Positions 1 to 6,979 of a stretch of DNA of 25,934 nt are shown here, piece by piece. The translations under genes and the position numbers were made by a program. Origin of the DNA: UBA6136 sp044351045 (GTDB taxonomy: Bacteria; Pseudomonadota; Gammaproteobacteria; Methylococcales; Methylococcaceae); assembly GCA_044351045.1 (NCBI GenBank), contig JBILGM010000045.1, forward strand, positions 1 to 25,934, given 5' to 3'. The stretch's first letter is position 1. Each line of letters starts with the position of its first letter. The notes under the pieces were generated by a model. That model was not told the DNA's origin and ran no database searches. It worked only from the letters and a program-made list of their open reading frames with translations.

Positions 1-125
1 GCGAAAAATGGAATCGACCCATCAGGGATTGGAAAGCAGCCCTGAATCGATTTAGCATTGAATTCGAGGATCGACTCTACCCGAACTAATCGAAATCCCG
101 TTTACACAAAAATTCGGACACCCTC
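1..125 (+). mobile_element. Right end of an IS256-family insertion sequence (left part outside the window)
   Basis: The first 89 bases encode the C-terminus of an IS256-type transposase. Bases 100-125 (GTTTACACAAAAATTC then GGACACCCTC) look like a terminal inverted repeat: read on the other strand they start with GAGGGTGTCC and run into a TTTTTGTGTAAAC block, typical of IS256-family ends. The element would therefore stop at about base 125. The other end and the target duplication lie outside the window, so the boundary is inferred from one side only. Confidence 0.7.
3..89 (+). CDS. IS256-family transposase, C-terminal fragment (cut by window edge)
   Basis: The frame beginning at base 3 is open from the window edge and reads EKWNRPIRDWKAALNRF, then SIEFEDRLYPN and a TAA at 87-89. 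The W-x-x-PIRDWxxALNxFxIxFEDR pattern is the familiar C-terminal tail of IS256 (MULE-like DDE) transposases, where it follows the catalytic domain. Only the last 28 codons are visible, so whether the full transposase is intact cannot be judged. The adjacent inverted-repeat-like sequence at 100-125 supports the assignment. It is too short to be called from length alone; the motif carries the identification. Confidence 0.7.
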   Translation, partial: EKWNRPIRDWKAALNRFSIEFEDRLYPN

Positions 126-336
126 CTTGACCGGATGACACAACTCAGGAACGCATGTGTATCCGCTCCTCACCCTCAATGAGTGCGGCAACAAGCATCA
201 GCTGACGGCTTCGATTGCCCCATCCCGTCCGGGCTCATTTCTTTATCGCATGAGCTTTTTAACACAATCATCCGGAAAAACCTCACAAAAGCTCAACGTC
301 ATTTCTATCTTCGGACTGAACGACCAGGATTTGCCG

Positions 337-564
337 CTATGAGTGGGGGCAAAGAGTCTCTTCTGGTAGTGGCTCGAAAAACGCTTCTGTGACCCTACCT
401 TGCAACCGGCCAGCCTGACGCCAAATACTTCCCCGTTCAATCGGCATTAATCGGGCGTATGGCTTACCTGCTTTCACCAACAGGATTTCTTGCCCCGCAT
501 GGGCCTGTTCCAGCAAGCGTGAAAAATGAGTCTTGGCTTCATGCACGTTGACCACGATTGTCAT
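337..564 (-). CDS. Phd/YefM-type antitoxin, orphan, altered C-terminus
   Basis: The 75-residue product matches the Phd/YefM 'prevent-host-death' family. It starts with NVHEAKTHFSRLLEQAHAG, the helix that begins nearly all family members, followed by EILLVKAGKPYARLMPI, the beta-strand and DNA-binding dimer region. The C-terminal half (GRLQGRVTEAFFEPLPEETL) is the segment that normally wraps a VapC-type PIN toxin. After PEETL the protein runs into CPHS and stops, where family members usually continue with an acidic tail and then overlap a PIN toxin gene. No PIN-domain frame is present on this strand between 336 and the IS end at 125, so the toxin appears to be lost and the last residues replaced. 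The ribosome site before 564 is weak. Family assignment is firm; whether it is expressed is unknown. Confidence 0.85.
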   Translation of the reverse strand: MTIVVNVHEAKTHFSRLLEQAHAGQEILLVKAGKPYARLMPIERGSIWRQAGRLQGRVTEAFFEPLPEETLCPHS

Positions 565-878
565 TTCGACACCACTTGGTTGAGTTGATGGACTAAAGTG
601 AGAGCATCAGGCCTGGCGCAAACGTATATAAAGGCTTTTTTTGTCCAGATTGCAGGATAAAGCGGCCAGTGTGTTCCGACGATCCGCAGGGGTGGGACAG
701 CGACGATTCAGAAACGATCGTGACCTTCTGGCTGGCGAACACCGTGTCTTTTGCGCTGGAACCACATGCCGGTCAGTCACTCGGCCATGGCAAAAGGCAA
801 GACCTGACCCCCCTTCATTCTGACCCTTCGCTAGCGTGATATCATCTGACGTCCCAACCATAACCAACAGAGATAGAT
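565..878. other. Divergent intergenic region between orphan phd and the RHH antitoxin gene
   Basis: These 314 bases separate two divergent antitoxin genes and should hold both promoters. A perfect 8-base palindrome TGATATCA lies at 837-844, about 35 bases before the RHH gene, where an autoregulatory operator would be expected. A frame on the plus strand is open from 597 to about 838 (it includes SDDPQGWDSDDSETIVTFWL) but has no start codon and matches no family I know; it could be a coding relic. No RNA gene is visible. Confidence 0.4.
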
Positions 879-1124
879 ATGGCTCAGATGATCGTGCGCA
901 ACCTTGATGAAGACCTTAAAGCGGCACTGAAACGGCGGGCCATCCAGCATGGACGCAGTATGGAGGAGGAAGTGCGCCAAATACTACGCTGTGCCGTCAA
1001 CGTAGAACCCTTACCGGCGATCAAGCTCGGATCGCTTATCGCCGCCCGTTTTACCGATATTGGTCTGGATATGCCCTTGCCTGAATTACACAACCAGAGC
1101 ATTGATCCAGTGACGTTCGAGTGA
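879..1124 (+). CDS. fitA: FitA-like ribbon-helix-helix antitoxin
   Basis: The 81-residue protein starts with AQMIVRNLDEDLKAALKRRA, then HGRSMEEEVRQILRCAV. This is the ribbon-helix-helix fold of FitA/VapB-type antitoxins: a short strand (QMIVRNL) for DNA contact and two helices for dimerisation. The C-terminal 35 residues, including the GLDMPLP segment, correspond to the part that binds and blocks the PIN toxin in FitAB. It neutralises the downstream RNase and very likely represses its own promoter as a heterocomplex. The stop codon overlaps the toxin start in a TGATG arrangement, so the two are translationally coupled. Length is normal for the family (about 75-85). It appears intact. Confidence 0.9.
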   Translation: MAQMIVRNLDEDLKAALKRRAIQHGRSMEEEVRQILRCAVNVEPLPAIKLGSLIAARFTDIGLDMPLPELHNQSIDPVTFE

Positions 1125-1540
1125 TGATCATTCTTGATACCAATGTCCTGTCAGCGCTCATGCAGCGTCGGCCGGACACCACAGTCATCAATTGGTTGGA
1201 CAAACAACCGCCCGAAGCCATTTGGATCAGCAGCATCACTTTATTCGAATCCCGTTACGGCTTGAACCTGCTGGCCGAGGGAGACCGAAGATCAGCGTTG
1301 ATCGCGCGATTTGATGAAATCCTCCAAACCGATCTGGCTAACCGGATCCTGGTCTTTGATGTCCGCGCTGCCACAAAAGCGGCTGAGTTGGCCGCCGTTC
1401 GGAAAACTCTGGGTCGTCCCATCCATATGCGTGACACCTTTATCGCTGGTATCGCTATGGCGCATGGCGCGACGCTGGCCACCAGAAACACACGACACTT
1501 CGAGGATGTGCCTTCACCAGTGGTCAACCCATGGGAGTGA
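1124..1540 (+). CDS. fitB: FitB-type PIN-domain ribonuclease toxin
   Basis: This is a PIN-domain toxin that would cleave RNA when freed from its antitoxin. The N-terminus MIILDTNVLSALM carries the first metal-binding aspartate (D5), E42 lies in SITLFESRYG, and D104 in HMRDTFIAGIA; TRNTRHFEDV near residues 120-129 is the usual FitB/VapC end motif. These acidic residues form the Mg-binding site, so the nuclease looks active. The length of 138 residues is normal for FitB. I chose the ATG at 1124, which overlaps the antitoxin TGA; a GTG at 1121 would add one residue. It forms a two-gene operon with the RHH antitoxin. FitB in Neisseria slows intracellular growth; here the role is probably plasmid-style or island maintenance, which is inference. 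Confidence 0.9.
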   Translation: MIILDTNVLSALMQRRPDTTVINWLDKQPPEAIWISSITLFESRYGLNLLAEGDRRSALIARFDEILQTDLANRILVFDVRAATKAAELAAVRKTLGRPIHMRDTFIAGIAMAHGATLATRNTRHFEDVPSPVVNPWE

Positions 1541-1640
1541 CAAGGCGAACACGTTACTGGGGCCAGGTCTTGCATTTTGTCTAATTATCTACGGGACAAG
1601 TCCGGTTGCTTGGCCGCCATTGAATGGGGCTTGGCTGACG

Positions 1641-3020
1641 TTACGCTTTTCTCAATATTCGCCTGTAAACCAGGGCCGTTAATAGAAACGATATCGAGCC
1701 CATCAGGCAGGCAAGCAGGACGAATCGGAGGCCCTTCTGGTAGGTATATTCCACCATGGCCTCGGAGCGTTGCCGGGTTTGGGCCGTGACGGTGTCGGTC
1801 AGGTCAGCGAATTTTTTTGTATCCAGCCCGTCGACGCTGCTTTGCAGCTCGAGCAGCAGGGTGGTCATTCGCTGCGACATGCCTTCAATTCGCGTGGCGG
1901 CGTCGGTGTATTCGCGGATGTCAAAGGGGCGGGCATCGGGTTTTTTGGGCCGTCCGTTGATCAGCTCCAGTGACCGATTGAAGCTTTGAATGGCGCGTTC
2001 GGCCCACTCGGCGGTGCGGGCTGAACCGTTTGTGACCTTTTCTGCCTGTTGAGTCAGTTCGAGCAAACCTTTTTGTTCCGAGTGGAAATCCCGAATCCAC
2101 TGTTCGCGCTCCGAGCGGATCATTCCGGGGAACTGTGCCAAGGTTTGGCTAAACCGGTCGGCGGCGGTTGCAAGCTGCGTGGAGTTGGCAACCATTGCCT
2201 GCACTTCCTGGGTGTCGGCGGTCCGCATGGTCAGGAGTTCCATCTCATATTTCATGAGCTGTGGCATGCGCTTGCCGAGAAACAGGGCGCGCTCGCCAAA
2301 CAGTCGGGTTTCCGTGAGCTCGCGAGCGGCGGGGTCAAGCCCGGCCAGGGGATCCAGATCCAGTAGCGCAAAGACATTGTTGGAGGATTGGGCGCTTTTG
2401 GATTCGGTATTGGCGATGACTTCGTTGACCAGACTAAAACTGGCGAAGGTGCTCAGATCAAAATCGGTCGATGGGCGATTTTTCCGCCAATCCTCGATGG
2501 CTGCCTGCAGTTGGGCCATGCGCACAGGTGTTAGCACATCCCGCACGATTTCCTTGAGATTGTCTTCACGTTGCCGAAGAACGATCAATAGAGGCAGTAC
2601 GTTGATATTTTTGGCACTGGGCAGCGCGGTGGACTCTATGCTGATACGCAAGGATTCCACATAGACCAGAGTCTCGACTAGGTTACCTACCTGATTAGAG
2701 CCGGACACCAAGGCAATCATATCGGTGGTGAGTCGGCTTTTGAGTTTGACCTGCTCGTACCGGTTGATACCTGAACCATCCGGCTTCTTCAGCTGATCCA
2801 GTGTTTGGGTCACAGAGGTGATAAAGGTATCGGCGAACTGCAGCAGGTGATTTTGCAGCGCCACCGGGTCCACCGGTTTACTCATACCCCCGGCAAAAAA
2901 TACAGAGCGGGCAGCCTGGGTGGGGAGTTCGACGGCGCGCTCGATCAGTGTGCAGCCCGCCAGACTGATTACCCAGCCAAGGAGAAATAACCGGGCCAAC
3001 CGAACGGGGACTTTATTCAT
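1641..3020 (-). CDS. Putative lipoprotein with coiled-coil body and C-terminal membrane anchor, unknown function
   Basis: I do not recognise the family. The start at 3020 gives MNKVPVRLARLFLLGWVISLAGC, a lipoprotein signal peptide with lipobox LAGC (Cys23); an upstream ATG at 3041 would add seven residues and weaken the signal. The 459-residue product is mostly predicted helix with many Gln, Thr, Glu and Arg, resembling sensor or chemotaxis-like coiled coils (for example the stretch from AEKVTNGSARTAEWAERAIQ onward). It ends with a hydrophobic helix FVLLACLMGSISFLLTALVY and a basic tail RRILRKA, a probable stop-transfer segment. It may therefore be held by a lipid at one end and a helix at the other. 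It lies downstream of the response regulator at 3238-3939 in the same direction, about 220 bases away with a repeat in between, which hints at a shared signalling role. Confidence 0.75.
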   Translation of the reverse strand: MNKVPVRLARLFLLGWVISLAGCTLIERAVELPTQAARSVFFAGGMSKPVDPVALQNHLLQFADTFITSVTQTLDQLKKPDGSGINRYEQVKLKSRLTTDMIALVSGSNQVGNLVETLVYVESLRISIESTALPSAKNINVLPLLIVLRQREDNLKEIVRDVLTPVRMAQLQAAIEDWRKNRPSTDFDLSTFASFSLVNEVIANTESKSAQSSNNVFALLDLDPLAGLDPAARELTETRLFGERALFLGKRMPQLMKYEMELLTMRTADTQEVQAMVANSTQLATAADRFSQTLAQFPGMIRSEREQWIRDFHSEQKGLLELTQQAEKVTNGSARTAEWAERAIQSFNRSLELINGRPKKPDARPFDIREYTDAATRIEGMSQRMTTLLLELQSSVDGLDTKKFADLTDTVTAQTRQRSEAMVEYTYQKGLRFVLLACLMGSISFLLTALVYRRILRKA

Positions 3021-3079
3021 GGTCTGAGGTTTTGAAGTCATTAGGTCCGACAGCCCGATTGTCTTTAGGAAAGCCCTAT

Positions 3080-3143
3080 CAATGCTTCAGTCATGCCTTT
3101 CGGCTGTGTTAAGGAGCGCCTTGTCGAAGCGAAACTTGTTAGC
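3080..3143 (+). repeat. Dispersed intergenic repeat, copy A
   Basis: The core reads TCATGCCTTTCGGCTGTG, a variable stretch containing AAGGAG, then CTTGTCGAAGCGAAAC. The same order of blocks (GCCYTTCGGCT, AGGAR, CTTGTCGAAG) recurs at 14349-14410 and, inverted, at 12261-12320. It resembles the widespread class of short bacterial repeats built around CCTTCG...CTTGTCGAAG. This copy separates the response regulator gene from the lipoprotein gene. Confidence 0.8.
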
Positions 3144-3237
3144 CCGGGAACCCGTGAGCTTGCCGCCTTCGCGGTCGACTGGCGCGCTGGGGTTGCTTGC
3201 TCTGATCAGATGCGCGGGTCACCATGATCCCTGATCA

Positions 3238-3939
3238 TCATCGGATCTGAATCAGTGTACACAGCTGATAACCCTCGTTGCGCAGGGCTTTGATGCAGTT
3301 GGGCGAGGCGCCGACTTCTATCAGCTTCTTGCGCAGACGAGCGATGCGAACTTCGAGCACTCGCTTGTTATAGGCCTCATCTAACTGACCCGTCAGTTCG
3401 GCGAGGTGAAATTGCGCAAGGCGATGGCCGGGTGCGCGGGCCAGACCGGCAAGCAACCTGACTTCGATGGCGGTGAGGAGGACGTCTCCGGTGGGTCCAC
3501 ACAGACGGAGTTCCGCAATATCCAGCCATGTAAGGTGTTGTGGATCCATCGACGGGCTGACTTCGGGCTTGAGACGCCGCATCAAGGATTCGATGGCTGC
3601 CATGAGCGTTTGCGGGTCGACTGGCTTGACCAGATAAAGGTCGGCACCATTGCGGTAACCCGCGACCATGTCCTGCGGCTGGTCGCGGCCGGTGAGCATG
3701 ATGATGCCGACTTGCGGATGGACGGCCCGAAGCCGCTGGGCGAGACTGAGGCCATCTTCCCCCGGCAGGTTGAGGTCGATGATGAACAGATCAGCGGCCT
3801 GCGCGCCGGCGAGATCTTCCAGGTCTTCGGCGCAGGTCAGCGCAATGACTTGATGCCCTTCCTCACGTAAAACACCCGCCGTCACCTTGCGCAGCGCACG
3901 GTGGTCCTCGACCAGGATGATGTTCAGGTGGGTATCCAT
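3238..3939 (-). CDS. OmpR-type response regulator
   Basis: This 233-residue protein has a receiver domain (about 5-118) and a winged-helix DNA-binding domain (about 135-228). The receiver keeps all key residues: acidic pair E11/D12, phosphoacceptor D55 in FIIDLNLPGEDG, T83 in MLTGRD and K105 in LVKPVD. The effector half shows LTAIEVRLL, the recognition region RVLEVRIARLRKKL and the wing KALRNEGYQLC. It should bind DNA when phosphorylated. No intact kinase lies next to it; the nearest is the broken kinase at 5945-6957 on the same strand, a possible former partner. Start ATG at 3939 fits the receiver N-terminus, although no strong ribosome site precedes it. A lipoprotein gene follows. Its last residues resemble the tail fused to the broken Fic gene at 5198-5266. 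Confidence 0.93.
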   Translation of the reverse strand: MDTHLNIILVEDHRALRKVTAGVLREEGHQVIALTCAEDLEDLAGAQAADLFIIDLNLPGEDGLSLAQRLRAVHPQVGIIMLTGRDQPQDMVAGYRNGADLYLVKPVDPQTLMAAIESLMRRLKPEVSPSMDPQHLTWLDIAELRLCGPTGDVLLTAIEVRLLAGLARAPGHRLAQFHLAELTGQLDEAYNKRVLEVRIARLRKKLIEVGASPNCIKALRNEGYQLCTLIQIR

Positions 3940-4268
3940 GACTCGAATGGGACTTCAGTTCGGCAGGGCTTTAACCCTAACACCGCGAAGGCTCTTCATC
4001 GAGTGATCAGGTAACGGGCTTTTGTGTAAGCAGCGAACAACGAAGAACAGCCAGTTCGGTGGGAGCTTCGGGATTTCGCTCCATTGGGCTCCGCCCAGGG
4101 TGCGTATTCGGAGAGAGCCCCAAATTTTGGATATTTGATAGGTCTGACTTGGTGCGGCCCGGTTACTTGGGGATACCTCATGAAAGTGATCAGCTTCCTT
4201 GATTATTCGTAAACCGCAGAGAGAGAAGAAGAAAGGTCGTGGTTTCAACATCATTGCGTGGCGACCGG
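3940..4268. other. Intergenic stretch without a recognisable gene
   Basis: About 330 bases lie upstream of the response regulator gene and downstream of the DUF3368 toxin gene. A 99-codon frame on the minus strand (3955-4254) exists, but its product is low in family resemblance, lacks a ribosome site and has an unusual composition, so I do not call it. The section probably holds the response regulator promoter and remnants of rearrangement. No RNA gene or clear hairpin terminator is visible. Confidence 0.4.
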
Positions 4269-4760
4269 TTACCCTTCGCCCACACGATGGAGAATCGTGT
4301 CAATCACTGATGCCGAAATCCGAAAGTCGGAAGCATGCAGGCAGGTAAATACCTCTCTGGCCGAGGGAATCAGTCCCTTCGACTTGGCCATGCCAATCAC
4401 TGCGGCAGTCCCGGCTATGCGCAGGCCAGACTCGTGAGCCAGCGAACGTCCCGCTCGCTCATCCATCAGCAGAAGGGCGTTACCCTCATAAGCCAGTCCA
4501 ATCCTGATACAGGCCGATTCACCCTCGTCCAGATCCGGCAATTCCGGATAATCAGGCGAAGATGCCGGCCAAACGCGCAGGATCCCGGCGATTTCAGCCA
4601 CCTCTATGGCTTTCACATCGGGTCCGGTGCCCGCTAATACCTCTCTCCGCACTTCAACAGGCATCCAGACGTTTTCAAATAAAGTCCTCAACCAGCCAAG
4701 TCCATCCACGCGAGCCAACCCGATCAGAGGGCTGGCATCGGTTAGAACGATGCCAGCCAT
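4269..4760 (-). CDS. DUF3368 PIN-like toxin
   Basis: The 163-residue product belongs to the DUF3368 branch of PIN-like proteins, putative RNases paired with small antitoxins. It starts IVLTDASPLIGLARV with D8 as the first metal ligand, has a central acidic motif LPDLDEGESACIRIGLA (E79, E81) and LLLMDERAGR (D100), followed by IAGTAAVIGMAKSKGLI, which is diagnostic for the family. All expected acidic residues are present. The gene overlaps the upstream antitoxin gene by 19 bases, implying coupled translation. Length fits the family (about 155-170). Predicted role is growth inhibition by RNA cleavage unless bound by its partner; the target is not known. Confidence 0.88.
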   Translation of the reverse strand: MAGIVLTDASPLIGLARVDGLGWLRTLFENVWMPVEVRREVLAGTGPDVKAIEVAEIAGILRVWPASSPDYPELPDLDEGESACIRIGLAYEGNALLLMDERAGRSLAHESGLRIAGTAAVIGMAKSKGLIPSAREVFTCLHASDFRISASVIDTILHRVGEG

Positions 4761-5086
4761 TGATCGAGCGTGTCCATGTCCTGGCTGGCCTCGACACGGT
4801 CAAGCTTCACGACGGGAATACCCAATCGCGAAATATGCGAGACGAACTGGGATACGCTCATCTCGGCAAGCCGAGAAGCTCGCACCAGCGACAAGTGTCC
4901 ATCACGAAACAACGCGGTGGCCAGGGCGGGCCTCACCCCTTTTTCTCCCAAAACACCTGTGGCTTCGATGCCCACCATCAAGGCATCCGGCTTATCTCGA
5001 TTCATCACGACCACGACGTCCCGGTGCGCCAGTCGCAAGGCTTCACTTGGATTGTTTTTCAGACCACTCACGTTAACCGCTTCCAT
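4742..5086 (-). CDS. Two-part antitoxin: Phd-like N-terminus and UPF0175 domain
   Basis: The 114-residue protein seems to join two small antitoxin modules. Residues 1-50 (VSGLKNNPSEALRLAHRDVV, then VVMNRDKPDALMVGIE) follow the Phd/YefM layout. Residues 52-95 (ALATALFRDGHLSLVRASRL, then AEMSVSQFVSHISRLGIPVV) match UPF0175, a helix-turn-helix-like module commonly found before DUF3368 toxins. It should bind DNA and neutralise the overlapping toxin. It is the first gene of the pair, and an inverted repeat just before its start (5088-5115) is a likely self-binding site. The start at 5086 is preceded by GGGAGATAGG, a fair ribosome site. It appears intact. Confidence 0.85.
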   Translation of the reverse strand: MEAVNVSGLKNNPSEALRLAHRDVVVVMNRDKPDALMVGIEATGVLGEKGVRPALATALFRDGHLSLVRASRLAEMSVSQFVSHISRLGIPVVKLDRVEASQDMDTLDQWLASF

Positions 5087-5087
5087 A

Positions 5088-5115
5088 CCTATCTCCCGTG
5101 GGAATATTAGATAGG
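5088..5115. promoter_or_regulatory. Candidate antitoxin operator (inverted repeat)
   Basis: Arms CCTATCT (5088-5094) and AGATAGG (5109-5115) are a perfect 7-base inverted repeat with a 14-base spacer; arm centres are 21 bases apart. It begins one base upstream of the antitoxin start codon and includes its ribosome site. The placement is typical of autorepressed toxin-antitoxin operons. The function is inferred from position. Confidence 0.5.
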
Positions 5116-5197
5116 AATGAATGTAGCATGATCCAGAGACCCTATTCCATGGTTGATACGCCCAAGGGTTACCCCCAACCCGGCGCGGGAGCTGGCG

Positions 5198-5266
5198 TCA
5201 GCGGTTCTGAAGCAAGTTGTAGCGTTTGTAGCCCTCATTGCTTATAGCCTTGGGGCACGTGGCTAG
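5198..5266 (-). pseudogene. C-terminal tail of a second OmpR-type response regulator, fused to the broken Fic gene
   Basis: The reading frame of the broken Fic gene continues into TCPKAISNEGYKRYNLLQNR and stops. Aligned without gaps to the last 20 residues of the intact response regulator at 3238-3939 (NCIKALRNEGYQLCTLIQIR), 10 positions are identical, including the wing motif NEGY and the terminal Q-x-R, and the stop falls at the same place. The stretch is thus best read as the end of a paralogous response regulator whose body is gone. It lies downstream of the broken histidine kinase at 5945-6957 in the same direction, where a partner regulator would sit. The junction is near base 5266. Confidence 0.65.
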
Positions 5267-5912
5267 GTCGTCGAACGGGTGCAGGGTGACGAACCAAAGA
5301 TGGCCAAGTCCGGCCTTTAGCGGGGGTGGTTCGTTCGATACTCCGTTGATCCAGGCCAGAAACCGGCTGATTTCGGCCTCCAGACTTTCTGCCGGCGGTG
5401 CCTCGCAATGCACTGTCTGGCGGCCAATGGGTCCAGACACCCCCTGCATCGGGCCACTGGCATCGTCACGCCAGCCGCTAACATTGATCCTGGAAAAGCC
5501 GGAGTAGCCCGTGGGAAACAGCGCAGCCTGCCAGCCGAACAGACGCTCCCGAGACACCGGTGCATGCCAGGTGGCGGTAGCATTGAGCACCATCTCGACG
5601 ACACCTTCGACGTGCCTATCCACCGGGGCCAGGGCACCGATATCTACGCCCAGCCTGCGGGCGATGGACGAGCGCACAGATTGGATATTGAGCGGATCAC
5701 CCTCGATTTCGCTCGTCTTGGCCACCTCCTCCGTGAGCACGGCCAGATCTGGCCTGATCACGCAGCGCCATGCCCACATCCGCCAAGCGACCCAGAAGTA
5801 GCCCTTGAGCATGACTGACCTCAACCATCAGCCCAGGCAATGCGGCCAGAATGCAGCTCCAGTTTGGCCAGTCGCTGGCTTGCCAGAGGTATTTGTAATC
5901 CCCGCTATTCAT
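5267..5912 (-). pseudogene. fic: Fic family (DUF4172 N-terminus) gene, frameshifted and cut inside the catalytic motif
   Basis: The ATG at 5912 opens MNSGDYKYLWQASDWPNW, the start of DUF4172-Fic proteins, and continues to GLLLGRLADVGMALRDQ. Near 5745-5765 the homology moves to another frame, which reads LAVLTEEVAKTSEIEGDPLN, the inhibitory motif region, then VRSSIARRLGVDIGALAPVD. It carries on through HVEGVVEMVLNATATWHAPV, ERLFGWQAALFPTGYSGFSR and GHLWFVTLHPFDD. The last element is the start of the Fic catalytic signature HPFxDGNGRxxR, but the sequence leaves the family right after HPFDD, so GNGR and the rest are lost. With a frameshift and no nucleotide-binding loop the protein cannot transfer AMP. 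Intact relatives modify target proteins and can be self-regulated. A perfect inverted repeat overlaps the start codon. Confidence 0.85.
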
Positions 5913-5942
5913 GCGGAGATTGTCAGGTGTAATCTCCGCATG
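5910..5942. promoter_or_regulatory. Perfect 12-base inverted repeat over the fic start codon
   Basis: CATGCGGAGATT (5910-5921) and AATCTCCGCATG (5931-5942) are exact reverse complements with a 9-base spacer; arm centres are 21 bases apart. It fills the gap between the histidine kinase stop (5945-5947) and includes the fic ATG. This is either a repressor operator for fic or an RNA hairpin that hides its start. No thymine tract follows on either strand, which argues against a simple terminator. Confidence 0.7.
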
Positions 5943-5944
5943 CG

Positions 5945-6957
5945 CTAGCCGCATCCTGAACCCTGTTCCATGCGGAAAGATAGCTCGAAAACGATTTCCT
6001 GGGCGGTGGGGCAGTAGCGTAATTCACCACCGAGCAGCTTGGCCAGCCGGGCGGAGAGGAATAATCCGAGGCCGCTGCCGGTGTACTCATGAGCATGCGG
6101 ATGGCGGTATTACTTCTGGAAGACCCGCTGTGGGTCCGGCCAGCCGGCCTTGCCGGGCAGATTGGCGACGCGGATGGAGAATCCGTTGGGGTCCAGGCCA
6201 ACCGGGGTGCAGAGACAGACAGTGATCGTGCTGTCGGCCGGGCTGTATTTGCAGGCGTTGTCGATGAGATTGGCGACGATCAGGCGCAGCAGCAACGGGT
6301 CGATTTCAAGAATGGTCGGCGGGGCCTCGCTCAGCAGGCCCACGCGGTGAGCCTGGGTTGTGTGCTGGATGATGTCGGCCAGTTCCTCGGCAAGACAACA
6401 GGCAAGCCGCTGACCGGGGACATCCTGATCGTTTAGCCGCTCGACCTGCATGCAGCGCAGAATAATGTGGTTCATGTCGCGGATGGAGCGTTCGGCCTCA
6501 TCTTTCATATCGTCCGTGAGCGTCTTCGCGCCCAACACCATGCGCACCACGGCCAGCGGAGTTTTGAGTTCGTGGGTCAACATGGTTAGAAACTGGGCCT
6601 GCTCCTGACGCTGTTGCTGTTCAGCTGCGGCACGACCTTCGGCGCATTCCCGTGCGGCCTCTGCCGCGGTGAGCTGTCGTTCGCTCTCGCGCATCCGGCT
6701 AATCATGACGAGCAACATGGCCAGGCCCGACACCAGGCCGTAAATGAGAAAGCCATCGAACACCAAAAACTGGCCTGCGTCAGCCCCAGAATCGGCAATA
6801 CAGAGGTCATGAATCCCAGAAAAATGGCGCTGTACAGCAGGATAATGGCCCGCCGCGATAAGGTAAGCCGGTTTCCGGGCGCGAGCGTTTCCGTATTGGG
6901 TGTCGTCTTGTAATTGAAGAGGGCATTGCTGCAGTCGGTCGGGACGATGACTTCGAT
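5945..6957 (-). pseudogene. Sensor histidine kinase, broken by a frameshift and an in-frame TAA
   Basis: The frame running down from about 6957 carries NRLTLSRRAIILLYSAIFLG and LPILGLTQA, a membrane helix. At the T-run near 6765-6772 it must shift to continue as FLVFDGFLIYGLVSGLAMLL, a second helix. A coiled-coil linker, the H-box LTHELKTPLAVVRMVL and the N-box LIVANLIDNACKYSPADS follow. The next part, NLPGKAGWPDPQRVFQK, is interrupted by TAA at 6110-6112; the same frame goes on as YRHPHAHEYTGSGLGLFLSA, the G2 box, and ends with TAG at 5945-5947. One base change in a Tyr codon would explain the stop. The usual sensor N-terminus is missing and its place is taken by a repeat-like sequence (6980-7034). 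It is probably inactive, since the truncated product lacks the G2 box. Confidence 0.8.
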
Positions 6958-6979
6958 GAGTTGGCTGATATAGCCATGC

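Noticed and set aside
243..440. 65-codon minus-strand frame overlapping the phd gene
   Set aside because: It lies in another frame over the well-supported antitoxin and continues into sequence with no recognisable domain.
3955..4254. 99-codon minus-strand frame before the response regulator gene
   Set aside because: No family likeness, no ribosome site and a composition unlike its neighbours.
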